DNA of 64,000 nt from NCBI RefSeq assembly GCF_003626575.1, contig NZ_RBDY01000024.1, positions 1 through 64,000 on the forward strand, given 5' to 3'. Each line of letters begins with the position of its first letter. The stretch's first letter is position 1. The notes under the pieces are model-generated. The model saw nothing but the letters and a program-made list of their open reading frames with translations, was not told the DNA's origin and did not search any database. This document shows, one piece after another, positions 34,354 through 43,190 of this stretch. This DNA comes from Streptomyces radicis. GTDB lineage: Bacteria; Actinomycetota; Actinomycetes; Streptomycetales; Streptomycetaceae. Both the position numbers and the translations under genes were made by a program.

Positions 34354-35601
34354 TCAGGCCGTCAGCATGCCCAGCCGCACGGCGAGTTGGGAGGCGCGCT
34401 GACGGCGCGCGGGCTGCCGGGACTCCGTCTCCTCCAGCACGATCCGCCTGGCGTAGCCGTTGTAGCGGATCGTCTCCGGCGCGGCCTCGTGCGCCCGCTC
34501 CAGCATCGCGAGCGCTGTGTCCACCTGCCCGTCCAACTGGTAGCCGCGGGCCTCCTCGATGCGGTGCCGGGCGCGGCGCGGCCGGGACGGGATAGTCGTC
34601 GCCTCCGTCGCGGCGGCCTGCCGTACCGACTCGCCCCCGGCGTGGAGTTCGACCGCGATGGTCACCGCGTGGGCGCCCATGACGGCTCGCGAGAAGCTGG
34701 TGACGGGGTGGTAGTAGCCCTTGGGCAGCCGGTCGGCGGCCGCCCTGGCCTGGTCCCAGTAGCCCCAGGCGACGCCCTTGTCGCCGCGGCGGGCCGCCGT
34801 GTACCCGGCCTCGAACCGCAACGCCCCCGCGATCGCCAGGACATCGTCGGCGGCGTCAGGGAGCAGCGGCTCCAGGTAGCGCAGCGTCTCGTGGGTGATG
34901 GCATCCGCCGCGTCGAACCGCGCGGCATCACGGTGGGCCTGGGCCAAGAGCCACGCGGCGACGCCGATCGCGTGCGGGTCGTCGGATTCCTGCGCGGCGA
35001 CCATGCCGCGCTCGGCGACGCGCCACAGCAACGCCGACTCCGGCTGGTACGCCAGGAAGAACTGGCTGAGGCTGTACGTCTCGGCCAACACGGCCTGCGC
35101 CGCTCGCCGCTGGGCGCTCGTCTCCGCCTGCCTCGCGGTGAGCTGTGCGTCCCGGATCAGGCCGGGCAGCAGCGCGCCTACGACGTCGCGGTGGTTGGGT
35201 GCGGAGTGCCGCGCTGCCCACGCCCGGGACAGGCGCGCGGCCAGGTGCTCGGGCGGGGGCGCCTGCCGGTCCTCGGCGCGCAGCGGGAACGCGTTGATGA
35301 CCTCGGCAACGGCGGCGAGTCGGGCGTGCCCGGGGCCGATGAACAGGTCGGTGGCCATGGCCTGGGAGCCTGTCAGCTCGGAGAGGTCGCGGATGCGCAG
35401 CACTTCGGCGATCCGAAGGATCATGGCGAGCTTGGGGACACCCAGGCGTCCGCGTTCCACTTGCTTCACCCACGACGGGGACATGCCCAGGAGCCCGGCC
35501 AGGACGGGGCGACTCATGCCCCGGCGGTTGCGCAGCACCTCCATGCGCTGGCCGAAGGACAGCGGCTCAAGGTAAGGATCCGGGCTAGCGTCGGAGGGCA
35601 T
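34354..35601 (-). CDS. XRE-family regulator of the island
   Basis: The 415-residue protein has a helix-turn-helix near residues 16-75 (FGQRMEVLRNRRGMSRPVLA, GLLGMSPSWVKQVERGRLGV). A long Ala-rich helical region with TPR-like repeats runs to the end (LLPGLIRDAQLTARQAETSA, FEAGYTAARRGDKGVAWGYW). It probably senses a ligand or peptide and controls the small genes behind it. A Tat-like stretch is absent, unlike the regulator at 2781-4193. The gene starts about 80 bp inside the right direct repeat. Confidence 0.8.
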   Translation of the reverse strand: MPSDASPDPYLEPLSFGQRMEVLRNRRGMSRPVLAGLLGMSPSWVKQVERGRLGVPKLAMILRIAEVLRIRDLSELTGSQAMATDLFIGPGHARLAAVAEVINAFPLRAEDRQAPPPEHLAARLSRAWAARHSAPNHRDVVGALLPGLIRDAQLTARQAETSAQRRAAQAVLAETYSLSQFFLAYQPESALLWRVAERGMVAAQESDDPHAIGVAAWLLAQAHRDAARFDAADAITHETLRYLEPLLPDAADDVLAIAGALRFEAGYTAARRGDKGVAWGYWDQARAAADRLPKGYYHPVTSFSRAVMGAHAVTIAVELHAGGESVRQAAATEATTIPSRPRRARHRIEEARGYQLDGQVDTALAMLERAHEAAPETIRYNGYARRIVLEETESRQPARRQRASQLAVRLGMLTA

Positions 35602-35683
35602 GGCCTTGCTCCTTCTGATCAGCTCGACACTGTCAGGGTAGGGGCAAGGCCCTCTTCACGTGGCCGAGTCGGCGGCACACCGC

Positions 35684-35733
35684 CCCGGCACACGCCCGCC
35701 CCGGCGCACGAGGACGCCGCGGTGCGCGACTGA
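35684..35733 (+). repeat. right copy of 50-bp direct repeat (putative attR)
   Basis: Identical to 32276-32325 over 50 bp. Here the sequence does not continue any gene; it repeats the terminal codons and stop of rarD out of context, 110 bp before the tetR start. Confidence 0.95.
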
Positions 35734-35783
35734 CACGCGTCACTCCGCGTTGACCCACGGTTGCGTCTCACCCGGTCGGCGGC

Positions 35784-35820
35784 GTACTTTTGGAACGAGA
35801 CCGTTCCGTTCAATAAGTAC
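35784..35820. promoter_or_regulatory. nested palindromic operator upstream of tetR
   Basis: GGAACG-agac-CGTTCC (35792-35807) lies inside a second perfect pair GTACTT (35784-35789) and AAGTAC (35815-35820). The nearest gene is the TetR regulator 24 bp downstream. TetR proteins typically bind such palindromes and repress their own operon. Confidence 0.65.
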
Positions 35821-35843
35821 ACCCATATGACTGGAGCAGCGCC

Positions 35844-36452
35844 ATGGCCGACACGCACACCCCCACCGGGTCCGCACCCGTCCGCCGCCCGCGGATGACC
35901 GCCGAGCGCGAGGCCGAGGTGCTCGCGACGGTCGTGGAGCTGCTGCGCGACCACGGCTACGAGGCGCTGACCATGGACGCGGTCGCGGCGCGCGCCCGGT
36001 GCGGCAAGGCCACGCTCTACCGCCAGTGGCACAGCAAGCACGAGCTGGTCGCCGCGGCGCTGCGGGCGCACAGGCCCGCGCCCGTGGCCGACATCGACAC
36101 GGGATCGCTCCGCGGGGACCTGCACTCGCTGTTCACCCGCGTCTCGGACCAGGCCGAGCAGGACACCGCGCTGATCGCCGGGCTCGCCCGCGCGACGCTC
36201 GACGACCACGAGCTGGCGCGCGCGCTGCGGCAGAAGCTGGTGGACCCGGAGATCGACGAGTTCACGACGTTCATAGACCGCGCGATAGCGCGCGGCGAGC
36301 TCGACCGGCGCCCCGCGGCGATGGCGTTCCTCCCGCAGATGGTCTTCGCCACCGTGGTGAGCCGTCCGCTCTTCGAGGACGAGTACGCCGACGCCGACTA
36401 CCTCCTCCGCTTTCTCGACAGCACCCTGCTGCCCGCCCTGCTGCACAGTTGA
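35844..36452 (+). CDS. TetR-family transcriptional regulator
   Basis: The 202-residue protein has the TetR helix-turn-helix at about residues 20-70 (EREAEVLATVVELLRDHGYE, MDAVAARARCGKATLYRQWH). The ligand-binding region includes DTALIAGLARATLDDHELAR and a TetR_C-type tail. The downstream MFS exporter starts 15 bp after its stop, so it most likely represses that exporter together with itself and is released by the exported compound. The palindrome at 35784-35820 is the likely operator. Confidence 0.9.
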   Translation: MADTHTPTGSAPVRRPRMTAEREAEVLATVVELLRDHGYEALTMDAVAARARCGKATLYRQWHSKHELVAAALRAHRPAPVADIDTGSLRGDLHSLFTRVSDQAEQDTALIAGLARATLDDHELARALRQKLVDPEIDEFTTFIDRAIARGELDRRPAAMAFLPQMVFATVVSRPLFEDEYADADYLLRFLDSTLLPALLHS

Positions 36453-36467
36453 CCGGAGCGTGACCGC

Positions 36468-37982
36468 ATGTCTCAGCCCCAGATCGCCCCCGACCAGCCA
36501 CCGATCGAGCCCACCAAGGGGCCGACGGGCGGGGCGAGTCCCTCCCACCGCTGGTGGATCCTCGGTGTCATCGGCATCGCCCAGCTGATGGTGGTCCTCG
36601 ACGCCACCATCGTGAACATCGCCCTGCCATCGGCCCAGGGGGACCTCGGCTTCTCCGACGGCGACCGCCAGTGGGTCGTCACCAGCTACGCCCTCGCCTT
36701 CGGCAGCCTCCTGCTGCTCGGCGGCAGGATCGCCGACCTGTTCGGCATCAAGGTCACCTTCCTGACAGGACTTGTCGGCTTCGCCGCCGCGTCCGCGCTC
36801 GGCGGGGCCGCGTCGAGCTTCGAGGTGCTGGTGACCGCGAGGGCGCTCCAGGGCGTCTTCGGCGCGCTCCTGGCGCCCGCCGCGCTGTCGCTGCTCACCA
36901 CGACGTTCACGGACGCGAAGGAGCGCGCCAAGGCGTTCAGCGTCTACGGCGCCATCGCGGGCGCGGGCGGCGCGATCGGCCTGCTGCTCGGCGGCGTGCT
37001 GACCGAGCAGCTGAACTGGCGATGGACCCTCTACGTCAACCTGATCTTCGCCGCCGTCGCGTTCCTCGGCGGCGCCGCGCTGCTCGCGCGCACCGGGCGG
37101 GTGGCGGGGGCGACGCTCGACGTGCCGGGGACGGTGCTGGTCTCGGCGGGCCTGTTCGGCCTGGTCTACGGATTCGCCAACGCCGAGAGCCACGACTGGG
37201 GCCACCCCGCGACCTGGGGCTGCCTGACCGCGGGCGTGGCGCTGCTCGCGGCGTTCGGCTGGTGGCAGACGCGGTCGGCCCACCCGCTGCTGCCGCTGCG
37301 CGTGCTGCTCGAACGGGACCGTGGCGCGTCGTTCGTCGCCGTCCTGCTCAGCGGCGTCGGTCTTTTCGGCGTCTTCCTCTTCCTGACGTACTACCTCCAG
37401 CTGTCGCTCGGGTACTCGCCGATCGAGACGGGCCTGGCGTTCCTGCCGATGATCGGCGGTCTCATGGTCAGCGCGGCGCTCGTCGGCACGGTGCTGCTGC
37501 CGCGGCTCGGCCCGCGCGTCCTGGTCACCGCGGGCATGGGCCTGGGCGCCGCGGGCCTCGCGTGGCTGACCGCGCTCGACCTGGACAGCGGGTACGCCGC
37601 CGACGTCATGCCCCCGACGATCGTGGCCGGGCTCGGCATCGGCCTGGTGATCGCCCCCGCGATGAACCTCGCCACGGCGGGCGTCCGCCCCGAGGACGCG
37701 GGCGTGGCCTCCGCGACGGTCAACACGATGCAGCAGGTGGGCGGTTCGATCGGCACCGCCGTGCTCAACACCCTGGCGGCCGGCGCCGCGAGCGACTTCC
37801 TGCGGGACAAGGACCCCACCGACCCCGTGGTCAGGGCCCAGGCCGGGCTCGAGAGCTACGCCACGGCGTTCTGGTGGTCGGCGGCGTTCTTCGTGGCGGG
37901 CATGGTCGCGTCGTTCCTCATCTACCGCAGGGGAGTCCCCGCGGCGGCGTCGACCTCAGGACCCCCGGCGGTCCACATGTGA
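36468..37982 (+). CDS. MFS drug exporter, DHA2 (14-helix) type
   Basis: The 504-residue protein has 14 predicted membrane helices. It starts with a Pro-rich cytoplasmic tail and the helix-1 motif GIAQLMVVLDATIVNIALPS, typical of EmrB/QacA-type proton antiporters. The motif A-like segment LGGRIADLFGIK, and motif C (AGAGGAIGLLLGGVLTEQLNW) in helix 5, are present. It should export a hydrophobic or cationic compound using the proton gradient. It is cotranscribed with and probably controlled by the TetR gene. Confidence 0.9.
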   Translation: MSQPQIAPDQPPIEPTKGPTGGASPSHRWWILGVIGIAQLMVVLDATIVNIALPSAQGDLGFSDGDRQWVVTSYALAFGSLLLLGGRIADLFGIKVTFLTGLVGFAAASALGGAASSFEVLVTARALQGVFGALLAPAALSLLTTTFTDAKERAKAFSVYGAIAGAGGAIGLLLGGVLTEQLNWRWTLYVNLIFAAVAFLGGAALLARTGRVAGATLDVPGTVLVSAGLFGLVYGFANAESHDWGHPATWGCLTAGVALLAAFGWWQTRSAHPLLPLRVLLERDRGASFVAVLLSGVGLFGVFLFLTYYLQLSLGYSPIETGLAFLPMIGGLMVSAALVGTVLLPRLGPRVLVTAGMGLGAAGLAWLTALDLDSGYAADVMPPTIVAGLGIGLVIAPAMNLATAGVRPEDAGVASATVNTMQQVGGSIGTAVLNTLAAGAASDFLRDKDPTDPVVRAQAGLESYATAFWWSAAFFVAGMVASFLIYRRGVPAAASTSGPPAVHM

Positions 37983-38066
37983 CCCCCTACAGGTCCGCTA
38001 CAGCGGACGAACAGCTCGGTCGCTCCGCGTTGGACACCAACTCCCGTGCGCTGCACCCTCTTTCCC

Positions 38067-38088
38067 GGGGGCAAACGCTTTCACCCCC
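38067..38088. promoter_or_regulatory. inverted repeat before protease gene
   Basis: GGGGG and CCCCC flank CAAACGCTTTCA about 30 bp before the protease start. The CAAACGCTTT core resembles LacI-family operators, but symmetry is partial. It could also be a terminator for the MFS gene. Confidence 0.3.
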
Positions 38089-38116
38089 ACGTGTGAAGAG
38101 AAAGAGGACGCTTTCC

Positions 38117-38989
38117 ATGCGCAAGAGAACGTTGAGGAGCAAGAGATCGTTGGGCCCACGCCGTCGCATACTCTCGGCAGGCACGCTGGCCCTGGCGCTC
38201 GCGGCCAGCCTGCTCGCGGGCGTGCAGGGCACCGCGCACGCCGAAGGGAGCGGGGAGACGGGCGAGACCGTGGCCCCGCTCATCGTCGGCGGCGACGAGG
38301 CGAGGGGCTCCTACCCCTTCATCGTCACCATCGACATGCTGCGCGACAACGGCGAGATGCGGCACCGCTGCGGCGGCTCGCTCATCGCCCCGCAGTGGGT
38401 CCTGTCCTCCGCGCACTGCTTCAGCGACAGGGCCACGGGCGAGGTGCGGGACGCGGACCTGTTCGATGTGCGCGTCGGCTCCCTCGACCGCATGAGCGGC
38501 GGCGAGGAGGCGCTCGTCGAGGAGATCGTGATCCACCCGCTGTGGTTCTCCGGCGACCCCCTCCAGGTCGCGGACATGGCGCTGGTCAAGCTGGACCGGC
38601 CGGTCGACCAGGCGCCCGTCGCGCTCGCCGACGAGCTGCCCGGCGTGGGCACCAAGCTGCGGCTGCTCGGCTGGGGCTACACACAGACCGGCGGCCCCGA
38701 GATCCCGACCCGGCTGCGCCAGCTCGACACCGAGGTCGCCCCCGAGCTGTCGTGTGTGGTCGGCGACGCGTGGGACATCGCCGAGGGCGACCTGTGTGTG
38801 AGCCCCGAGCCCGAACGCGGCCTGTGCAACGGCGACTCCGGCTCGCCGGGCCTGCACTGGAACGGCGGCCGCTGGGAGGTGGTCGGCACGGTGAGCCGCG
38901 GCGTCGGCGACGGCTGCGCGGTCGGCTCCGACGTCCTCGCGGGCGTGCCGTTCGTCCAGGACTGGATCCAGGACACGATCGCGGACTGA
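38117..38989 (+). CDS. secreted trypsin-like serine protease (S1)
   Basis: The 290-residue precursor has a signal peptide with a very basic start (RKRTLRSKRSLGPRRR) and a hydrophobic core ending in TAHA. A short propeptide and the mature start IVGGDEARGSYPF follow. The catalytic triad is visible: His in LSSAHCFSD, Asp in VADMALVKLDRP and Ser in CNGDSGSPGL. Three likely disulfides match the family. The ATG at 38117 follows AGAGGA; an upstream in-frame GTG at 38093 is possible. It is an extracellular protease of about 24 kDa after processing. Confidence 0.92.
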   Translation: MRKRTLRSKRSLGPRRRILSAGTLALALAASLLAGVQGTAHAEGSGETGETVAPLIVGGDEARGSYPFIVTIDMLRDNGEMRHRCGGSLIAPQWVLSSAHCFSDRATGEVRDADLFDVRVGSLDRMSGGEEALVEEIVIHPLWFSGDPLQVADMALVKLDRPVDQAPVALADELPGVGTKLRLLGWGYTQTGGPEIPTRLRQLDTEVAPELSCVVGDAWDIAEGDLCVSPEPERGLCNGDSGSPGLHWNGGRWEVVGTVSRGVGDGCAVGSDVLAGVPFVQDWIQDTIAD

Positions 38990-39006
38990 CACCCGCACGC
39001 CCCATG

Positions 39007-39039
39007 AGGCAGGGCCCACCGCGACGGCGGGCCCTGCCT
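39007..39039. terminator. bidirectional hairpin terminator
   Basis: AGGCAGGGCCC and GGGCCCTGCCT form an 11-bp perfect stem between the convergent protease and LolA-like genes, followed by TTTCGC on the plus strand. Confidence 0.88.
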
Positions 39040-39061
39040 TTCGCATGCTCGGCGCCGCGCG

Positions 39062-39943
39062 CTACCGCCCGAAGCCGGGCAGGACGTCGGGCAGCAGGCC
39101 GCCCAGCGGCGCCTCCGGGTTCACCTCGACGACCTCGGCGTCGCTCGGCGGCGTGAACTCGAAGACCGCGCCCGGCGGCTGGGCGTAGTCGATCTGCGAG
39201 AACGCCACGTCGAGCACCCGCCCCTCGGGCCCCTCCGCCGTCAGCGCGAGCGGCACCCCCGTCTCGCCGTCCACCGATATCCGCGCCTCGCTCAGCGGCG
39301 CGTCCGCGTCCTTCGGAACGATCACCAGCTGGTACGCCGCGCGGCCCGCCACCTGGGCGGTGCCGTCCACGGACACCTCCGCGTGCTCGCCCGCCCGGTC
39401 GAGCAGCCGCTCGGCCAGCTCCCGCGGGGTCAGCCCGGCCGCCCACGCGTCCCCGTCCCCCGCGCCCTCCGCGCCGAGCTCCGACAACTCCCCGTGCTCG
39501 GGCACCTCCGCGTGGTACACGGTGTCGCCCTCGGAGTCGTACGCCCACAGCTCGTCACCGTTGCGGATGACGCTGAACTCCTCGCCGCCGCTCTCGAGGC
39601 CCACCCGCTGCCGGTCGGGCCCGTCGACGGCCACCTCGAGCGTGCTGTCCCCGGTCGCCAGCCCCGCGAGCCGCCCGGCGGGGCCCTCGACGCCGCTCAG
39701 CACGCCGTCCAGCATCCCGCCGAGGTCGGGCACCCCCAGATCCGCGTCGACCCGCACCGTGCCCGAGAGCTGGGCCGTGTCCGACTCGGCGACCCGCACG
39801 AGCAGCTCATCGGCCGTGATGTCCGGCAGCTCCGGACTCCCGTCGCTCGCGAGGGCGGGCCACAGACCCGCCCCCACCGCCGCGATCCCGGCGATGACCG
39901 CCGCGGGCACGGCCGCCCTGCGGATAGCGCTGTTCCCTGCCAT
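39062..39943 (-). CDS. exported LolA-like / DUF2092-type protein
   Basis: From the ATG at 39941-39943 the product has 293 residues. A signal peptide or membrane anchor (AAVPAAVIAGIAAVGAGLWP) is followed by DITADELLVRVAESDTAQLS, then repeated beta strands such as FSVIRNGDELWAYDSEGDTV and GRAAYQLVIVPKD and VFEFTPPSDAEVVEV. This beta-rich layout matches the LolA-like outer-membrane lipoprotein carrier fold seen in actinobacterial exported proteins. The role here is unknown. A five-codon longer start at 39958 is possible. Confidence 0.7.
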   Translation of the reverse strand: MAGNSAIRRAAVPAAVIAGIAAVGAGLWPALASDGSPELPDITADELLVRVAESDTAQLSGTVRVDADLGVPDLGGMLDGVLSGVEGPAGRLAGLATGDSTLEVAVDGPDRQRVGLESGGEEFSVIRNGDELWAYDSEGDTVYHAEVPEHGELSELGAEGAGDGDAWAAGLTPRELAERLLDRAGEHAEVSVDGTAQVAGRAAYQLVIVPKDADAPLSEARISVDGETGVPLALTAEGPEGRVLDVAFSQIDYAQPPGAVFEFTPPSDAEVVEVNPEAPLGGLLPDVLPGFGR

Positions 39944-40117
39944 CGAATGCCCCTCCACTCGGCTTCAGCACCTCAATTGCATCAGCCCGGGGCCTTTCCG
40001 GCATCCGCCCACGGGAGTCTCCGCCTCTACGACCAGCGGATGACCGGAAGGCGCTTCACCGGCGCCATCCCGTAGGGGATGTACCCCGTCGAACGACAGG
40101 GTTCACCCTCCGTCTCC

Positions 40118-41128
40118 TCAGGATGTGCGGTCCGCCACCGCGTCGCACAGCTCGGCAAGCGCCGTCTTCGCCGAGCAGTCGGGCAGCGGCTCGAGCGTGC
40201 GCCTGGCCTGCTCGGCGAACGACAGCGCGTCCTGCCGCGCCCGCGTCAGGGCCGGGTGGGCGCGCAGGGCCGCCAGCGCCTCCGCGTGCCGCCCGTCGTC
40301 CGTCAGATCGCCGCCGAGCAGCTCGCACAGCGCCAGGTCGTCGGGCGAGCCGCTCCGCGCGGCCATCTCCCGCAGCCGCAGCACCGGGAGCGTCACCACG
40401 CCCTCGCGCAGATCGGTGCCGGGGGTCTTCCCCGACTCGCCGCCGTCGCTCGTGATGTCGAGCACGTCGTCCGCCAGCTGGAACGCGATCCCGATCCGCT
40501 CCCCGTACTGCGCGAGCACGTGCACCACCGCCTCCGAGGCGCCGGACATCAACGCGCCCATCCGCCCCGCGACGGCGATGAGCGAGCCCGTCTTGCCCGC
40601 GATCACGTCCAGGTGGTGGGAGATGGGGTCCTCCCCCTCGCGCGGCCCCGCCGTCTCCAGGATCTGACCCGTCACCAGCCGCTCGAACGCCTCCGCCTGG
40701 ATGCGCACCGCGGCCGGGCCCAGGTCGGCCACTATCGTCGAGGCGCGGGAGAAGAGGAAGTCGCCGGTGAGCACCGCGACCGAGTTGTTCCACCTGGCGT
40801 TGGCGCTCGGCACCCCCCGCCGCATCTCGGCCTCGTCCATGATGTCGTCGTGGTACAGCGTGGCGAGGTGGGTCAGCTCCACCACCACGGCCGACGGCAC
40901 CACCCCCGGGGCGTGCGGATCGCCGAACTGCGCGGCCAGCAGCAGCAGAAGCGGCCTGAACCGCTTCCCCCCGGCCCGCACCAGATGCTGGGCCGTCTCC
41001 GTTATGAAAGGGACATCGCTCTTGGTGGCCTCTGCCAGCCCGGCCTCCACAGCCGAGAGGCCGGCCTGGACATCGGCTTCCAGGGCCGGGTCCCGCACGC
41101 TCACCCCGAAGGGCCCCACGACGGTCAC
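40118..41128 (-). CDS. polyprenyl diphosphate synthase
   Basis: The GTG at 41126-41128 after GGGAGA gives 336 residues beginning TVVGPFGVSVRDPALEADVQ. The two aspartate-rich motifs are present: first LYHDDIMDEAEMRRG, second FQLADDVLDITSDGG; KRFRPLLLLLAAQ binds diphosphate. Such trans-prenyltransferases elongate isopentenyl diphosphate to the long chain of menaquinone or similar. The setting near the respiratory nuo operon is compatible with a menaquinone side-chain enzyme (HepT-like). The product length cannot be read from the sequence alone. Confidence 0.9.
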   Translation of the reverse strand: MTVVGPFGVSVRDPALEADVQAGLSAVEAGLAEATKSDVPFITETAQHLVRAGGKRFRPLLLLLAAQFGDPHAPGVVPSAVVVELTHLATLYHDDIMDEAEMRRGVPSANARWNNSVAVLTGDFLFSRASTIVADLGPAAVRIQAEAFERLVTGQILETAGPREGEDPISHHLDVIAGKTGSLIAVAGRMGALMSGASEAVVHVLAQYGERIGIAFQLADDVLDITSDGGESGKTPGTDLREGVVTLPVLRLREMAARSGSPDDLALCELLGGDLTDDGRHAEALAALRAHPALTRARQDALSFAEQARRTLEPLPDCSAKTALAELCDAVADRTS

Positions 41129-41244
41129 GAGCGTTCTCCCTGTCTCACGTGCGTTGGTCCCCGGCAGCGTATCCGGTCGGAAGTGGATCACAGCCGAAGG
41201 GCCGTCCCACGGAAACGGACGCGCACAGCCCCTAGGGTGAAGAC

Positions 41245-42474
41245 ATGTCCGATGGGAGCCTGTTCGGTGTCGACAATCTGCCCTACGGCGTCTTCAGCAC
41301 GCCCGACGACCCCGCGGGACGACGGCTCGGGGTGCGGTATCTGGACCGCGTCCTCGACATCGGCGCCGCCGCCGTCGAGCTCGACTCCCCGCACGCCGCG
41401 CTGCTGACCGCGCCCGGGCTCGACCCGCTGCTGGCCGCCGGGCGCCCGGTCTGGCGGGCCGTGCGCGCCGAGGTGCGCTCATGGCTCACCGACCCCGCCC
41501 ACCGCGCCGTCACGGAGCCGCTGCTCGTGCCGCTCGACGCGACGGTGCCGCACCTGCCGTTCACGGTGGCCGACTACGTCGACTTCTACGCGAGCGAGCA
41601 CCACGCCACCACCGTCGGCCGCGTCTTCCGCCCCGACACACCCCCGCTGCCGCCCAACTGGAAGCACCTGCCGATCGGTTACCACGGCCGCGCCGGGACC
41701 GTCGTCGTCTCGGGCACCCCGGTCGTCCGCCCCCGGGGGCAACGCCGCCCCTCCGCTCCCGGCGAGGCGCCCGGGTTCGGGCCCTCGCGACGCCTCGACA
41801 TCGAGGCCGAGGTGGCGTTCGTCGTCGGCACCCCTTCGCCGCTCGGCCGACCCGTGCCCCAAGGGGCGTTCGCCGACCACGTCTTCGGGGTCTGCCTGCT
41901 CAACGACTGGTCCGCGCGCGACATCCAGGCGTGGGAGTACGTGCCGCTCGGCCCGTTCCTCGGCAAGTCCTTCGCCACCTCGCTCTCCCCCTGGGTCACC
42001 CCGCTCGACGCCCTCGCGGGCGCCAGGGTCGCGCCGCCCCCGCGCGACGAGCCGCTGCTGCCCTACCTCGACGACGGCCCTGACAGCGGGATCCCCGCGG
42101 GCGGGCTCGACCTGCGGATCGAGGTGCGGCTCAACGGGCACCTGATCGCCGAGCCCCCGTTCGCGGCCATGTACTGGACGGCCGCCCAGCAGTTGGCGCA
42201 CCTCACGGTCAACGGCGCCGCCCTGCGCACCGGCGACCTCTATGCCTCGGGCACCGTCAGCGGCCCCGAGGCGCGGCAGCGCGGCTCCCTGCTCGAGCTG
42301 ACGTGGGGCGGCCGCGACCCCATCCAACTGCCGGACGGCACCAGGACGTTCCTCCAGGACGGCGACGAGGTCGAGCTGACCGCCTGGGCGCCTGGGCCCG
42401 AGCCGGGGACGCGCGTCGGCCTCGGCGAGGTCATCGGCACGATCGCGCCCGCCGCTCCCCCGGCCGCGCCATGA
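41245..42474 (+). CDS. fahA: fumarylacetoacetase
   Basis: The 409-residue enzyme starts MSDGSLFGVDNLPYGVFSTP. It shows the family blocks DYVDFYASEHHATTVGRVFR, LPIGYHGRAGTVVVSGT, IEAEVAFVVGTPSPLG, CLLNDWSARDIQAWEYVPLG and FLGKSFATSLSPWVTPLDAL. Metal ligands (Asp in DFYASEHH, Glu in IEAEVAF, Asp in LLNDWSARDIQ) are conserved. It hydrolyses fumarylacetoacetate to fumarate and acetoacetate, the last step of tyrosine breakdown. The length is normal. It stands as a single gene, divergent from the prenyl synthase with about 116 bp between them. Confidence 0.95.
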   Translation: MSDGSLFGVDNLPYGVFSTPDDPAGRRLGVRYLDRVLDIGAAAVELDSPHAALLTAPGLDPLLAAGRPVWRAVRAEVRSWLTDPAHRAVTEPLLVPLDATVPHLPFTVADYVDFYASEHHATTVGRVFRPDTPPLPPNWKHLPIGYHGRAGTVVVSGTPVVRPRGQRRPSAPGEAPGFGPSRRLDIEAEVAFVVGTPSPLGRPVPQGAFADHVFGVCLLNDWSARDIQAWEYVPLGPFLGKSFATSLSPWVTPLDALAGARVAPPPRDEPLLPYLDDGPDSGIPAGGLDLRIEVRLNGHLIAEPPFAAMYWTAAQQLAHLTVNGAALRTGDLYASGTVSGPEARQRGSLLELTWGGRDPIQLPDGTRTFLQDGDEVELTAWAPGPEPGTRVGLGEVIGTIAPAAPPAAP

Positions 42475-42622
42475 CGCGCGCGTCGGCGCGCGCGTTCGCG
42501 CCCGAAGAGGGAACGAGAGGTATCAGTCCGGTGGCGAATGACACACAGCCGTAACGCTTCTGCCTACCCCGCAGCCCCTCAGGATAATCTGCCGTGACCA
42601 GTTCAACGTCCGAGGGGAAACC

Positions 42623-43135
42623 ATGCGCAGGTCCATACGGCTCGCCGTGCCAGCGGCGACAGCCGCCGTACTGCTGCTCAGCGGCTGTGGCGGTGACAAG
42701 GAAGGCAGCCCGTTCCAGGCGCCGGACATCGAGGACCTCGAGGTGCCCGAGGTCCCCGAGCTCGAGGAGTCCGAGGAGTCCGAGGGAATGGGCGACATCG
42801 AGGTGCCGCCGCCGTCAGGCGACTCGGGCGGAGACACCGGGGGCGGCGACTTCGACCTGGGCGGCGATTTCGACGGCTCGTGGGAGGCCCCGGCCTCCGA
42901 CGGCAACAACGCGCGACTCGACATCTACGGCGACTACGTCAACTACACGGACACCACCGCCTACGAGGGCGACCTGTGCAACGGCAGCCTGAGCGGCGAC
43001 ACGTTCACCATCACCTGCTCCGTCTACGGCGACGAGGCGTTCCCCGAGACGACGGGAACCCTGGCCCTCAACGGGGACTCGCTCACGGTGACCTGGGGCT
43101 CCGGCACCAGCGAGGAGTTCACGAGGGCGATATGA
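42623..43135 (+). CDS. putative lipoprotein
   Basis: The 170-residue precursor begins MRRSIRLAVPAATAAVLLLS and has the lipobox LLSGC, so the mature protein would start at Cys26 as a surface lipoprotein. A very acidic, Gly-rich linker (EDLEVPEVPELEESEESEGM, then DSGGDTGGGDFDLGGDF) leads to a small beta domain (GSWEAPASDGNNARLDIYGD, two cysteines that may form a disulfide). The function is unknown. Confidence 0.8.
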   Translation: MRRSIRLAVPAATAAVLLLSGCGGDKEGSPFQAPDIEDLEVPEVPELEESEESEGMGDIEVPPPSGDSGGDTGGGDFDLGGDFDGSWEAPASDGNNARLDIYGDYVNYTDTTAYEGDLCNGSLSGDTFTITCSVYGDEAFPETTGTLALNGDSLTVTWGSGTSEEFTRAI

Positions 43136-43190
43136 CGCTCGCCCGTCCGAGGCCCGTCCGAGCGGCGGCGCCCGGGCGGCCACGAGGAGG

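Larger units (their letters stand above)
32276..35733. mobile_element. 3.4-kb island bracketed by 50-bp direct repeats
   Basis: The repeats at 32276-32325 and 35684-35733 enclose an XRE regulator gene and five small minus-strand genes, most of them overlapping by four bases. None of them is a recombinase, transposase or replication gene. The neighbours outside (rarD on one side, tetR-MFS on the other) are ordinary chromosomal genes. I infer an integrated non-autonomous element or the residue of a larger one. Confidence 0.7.
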
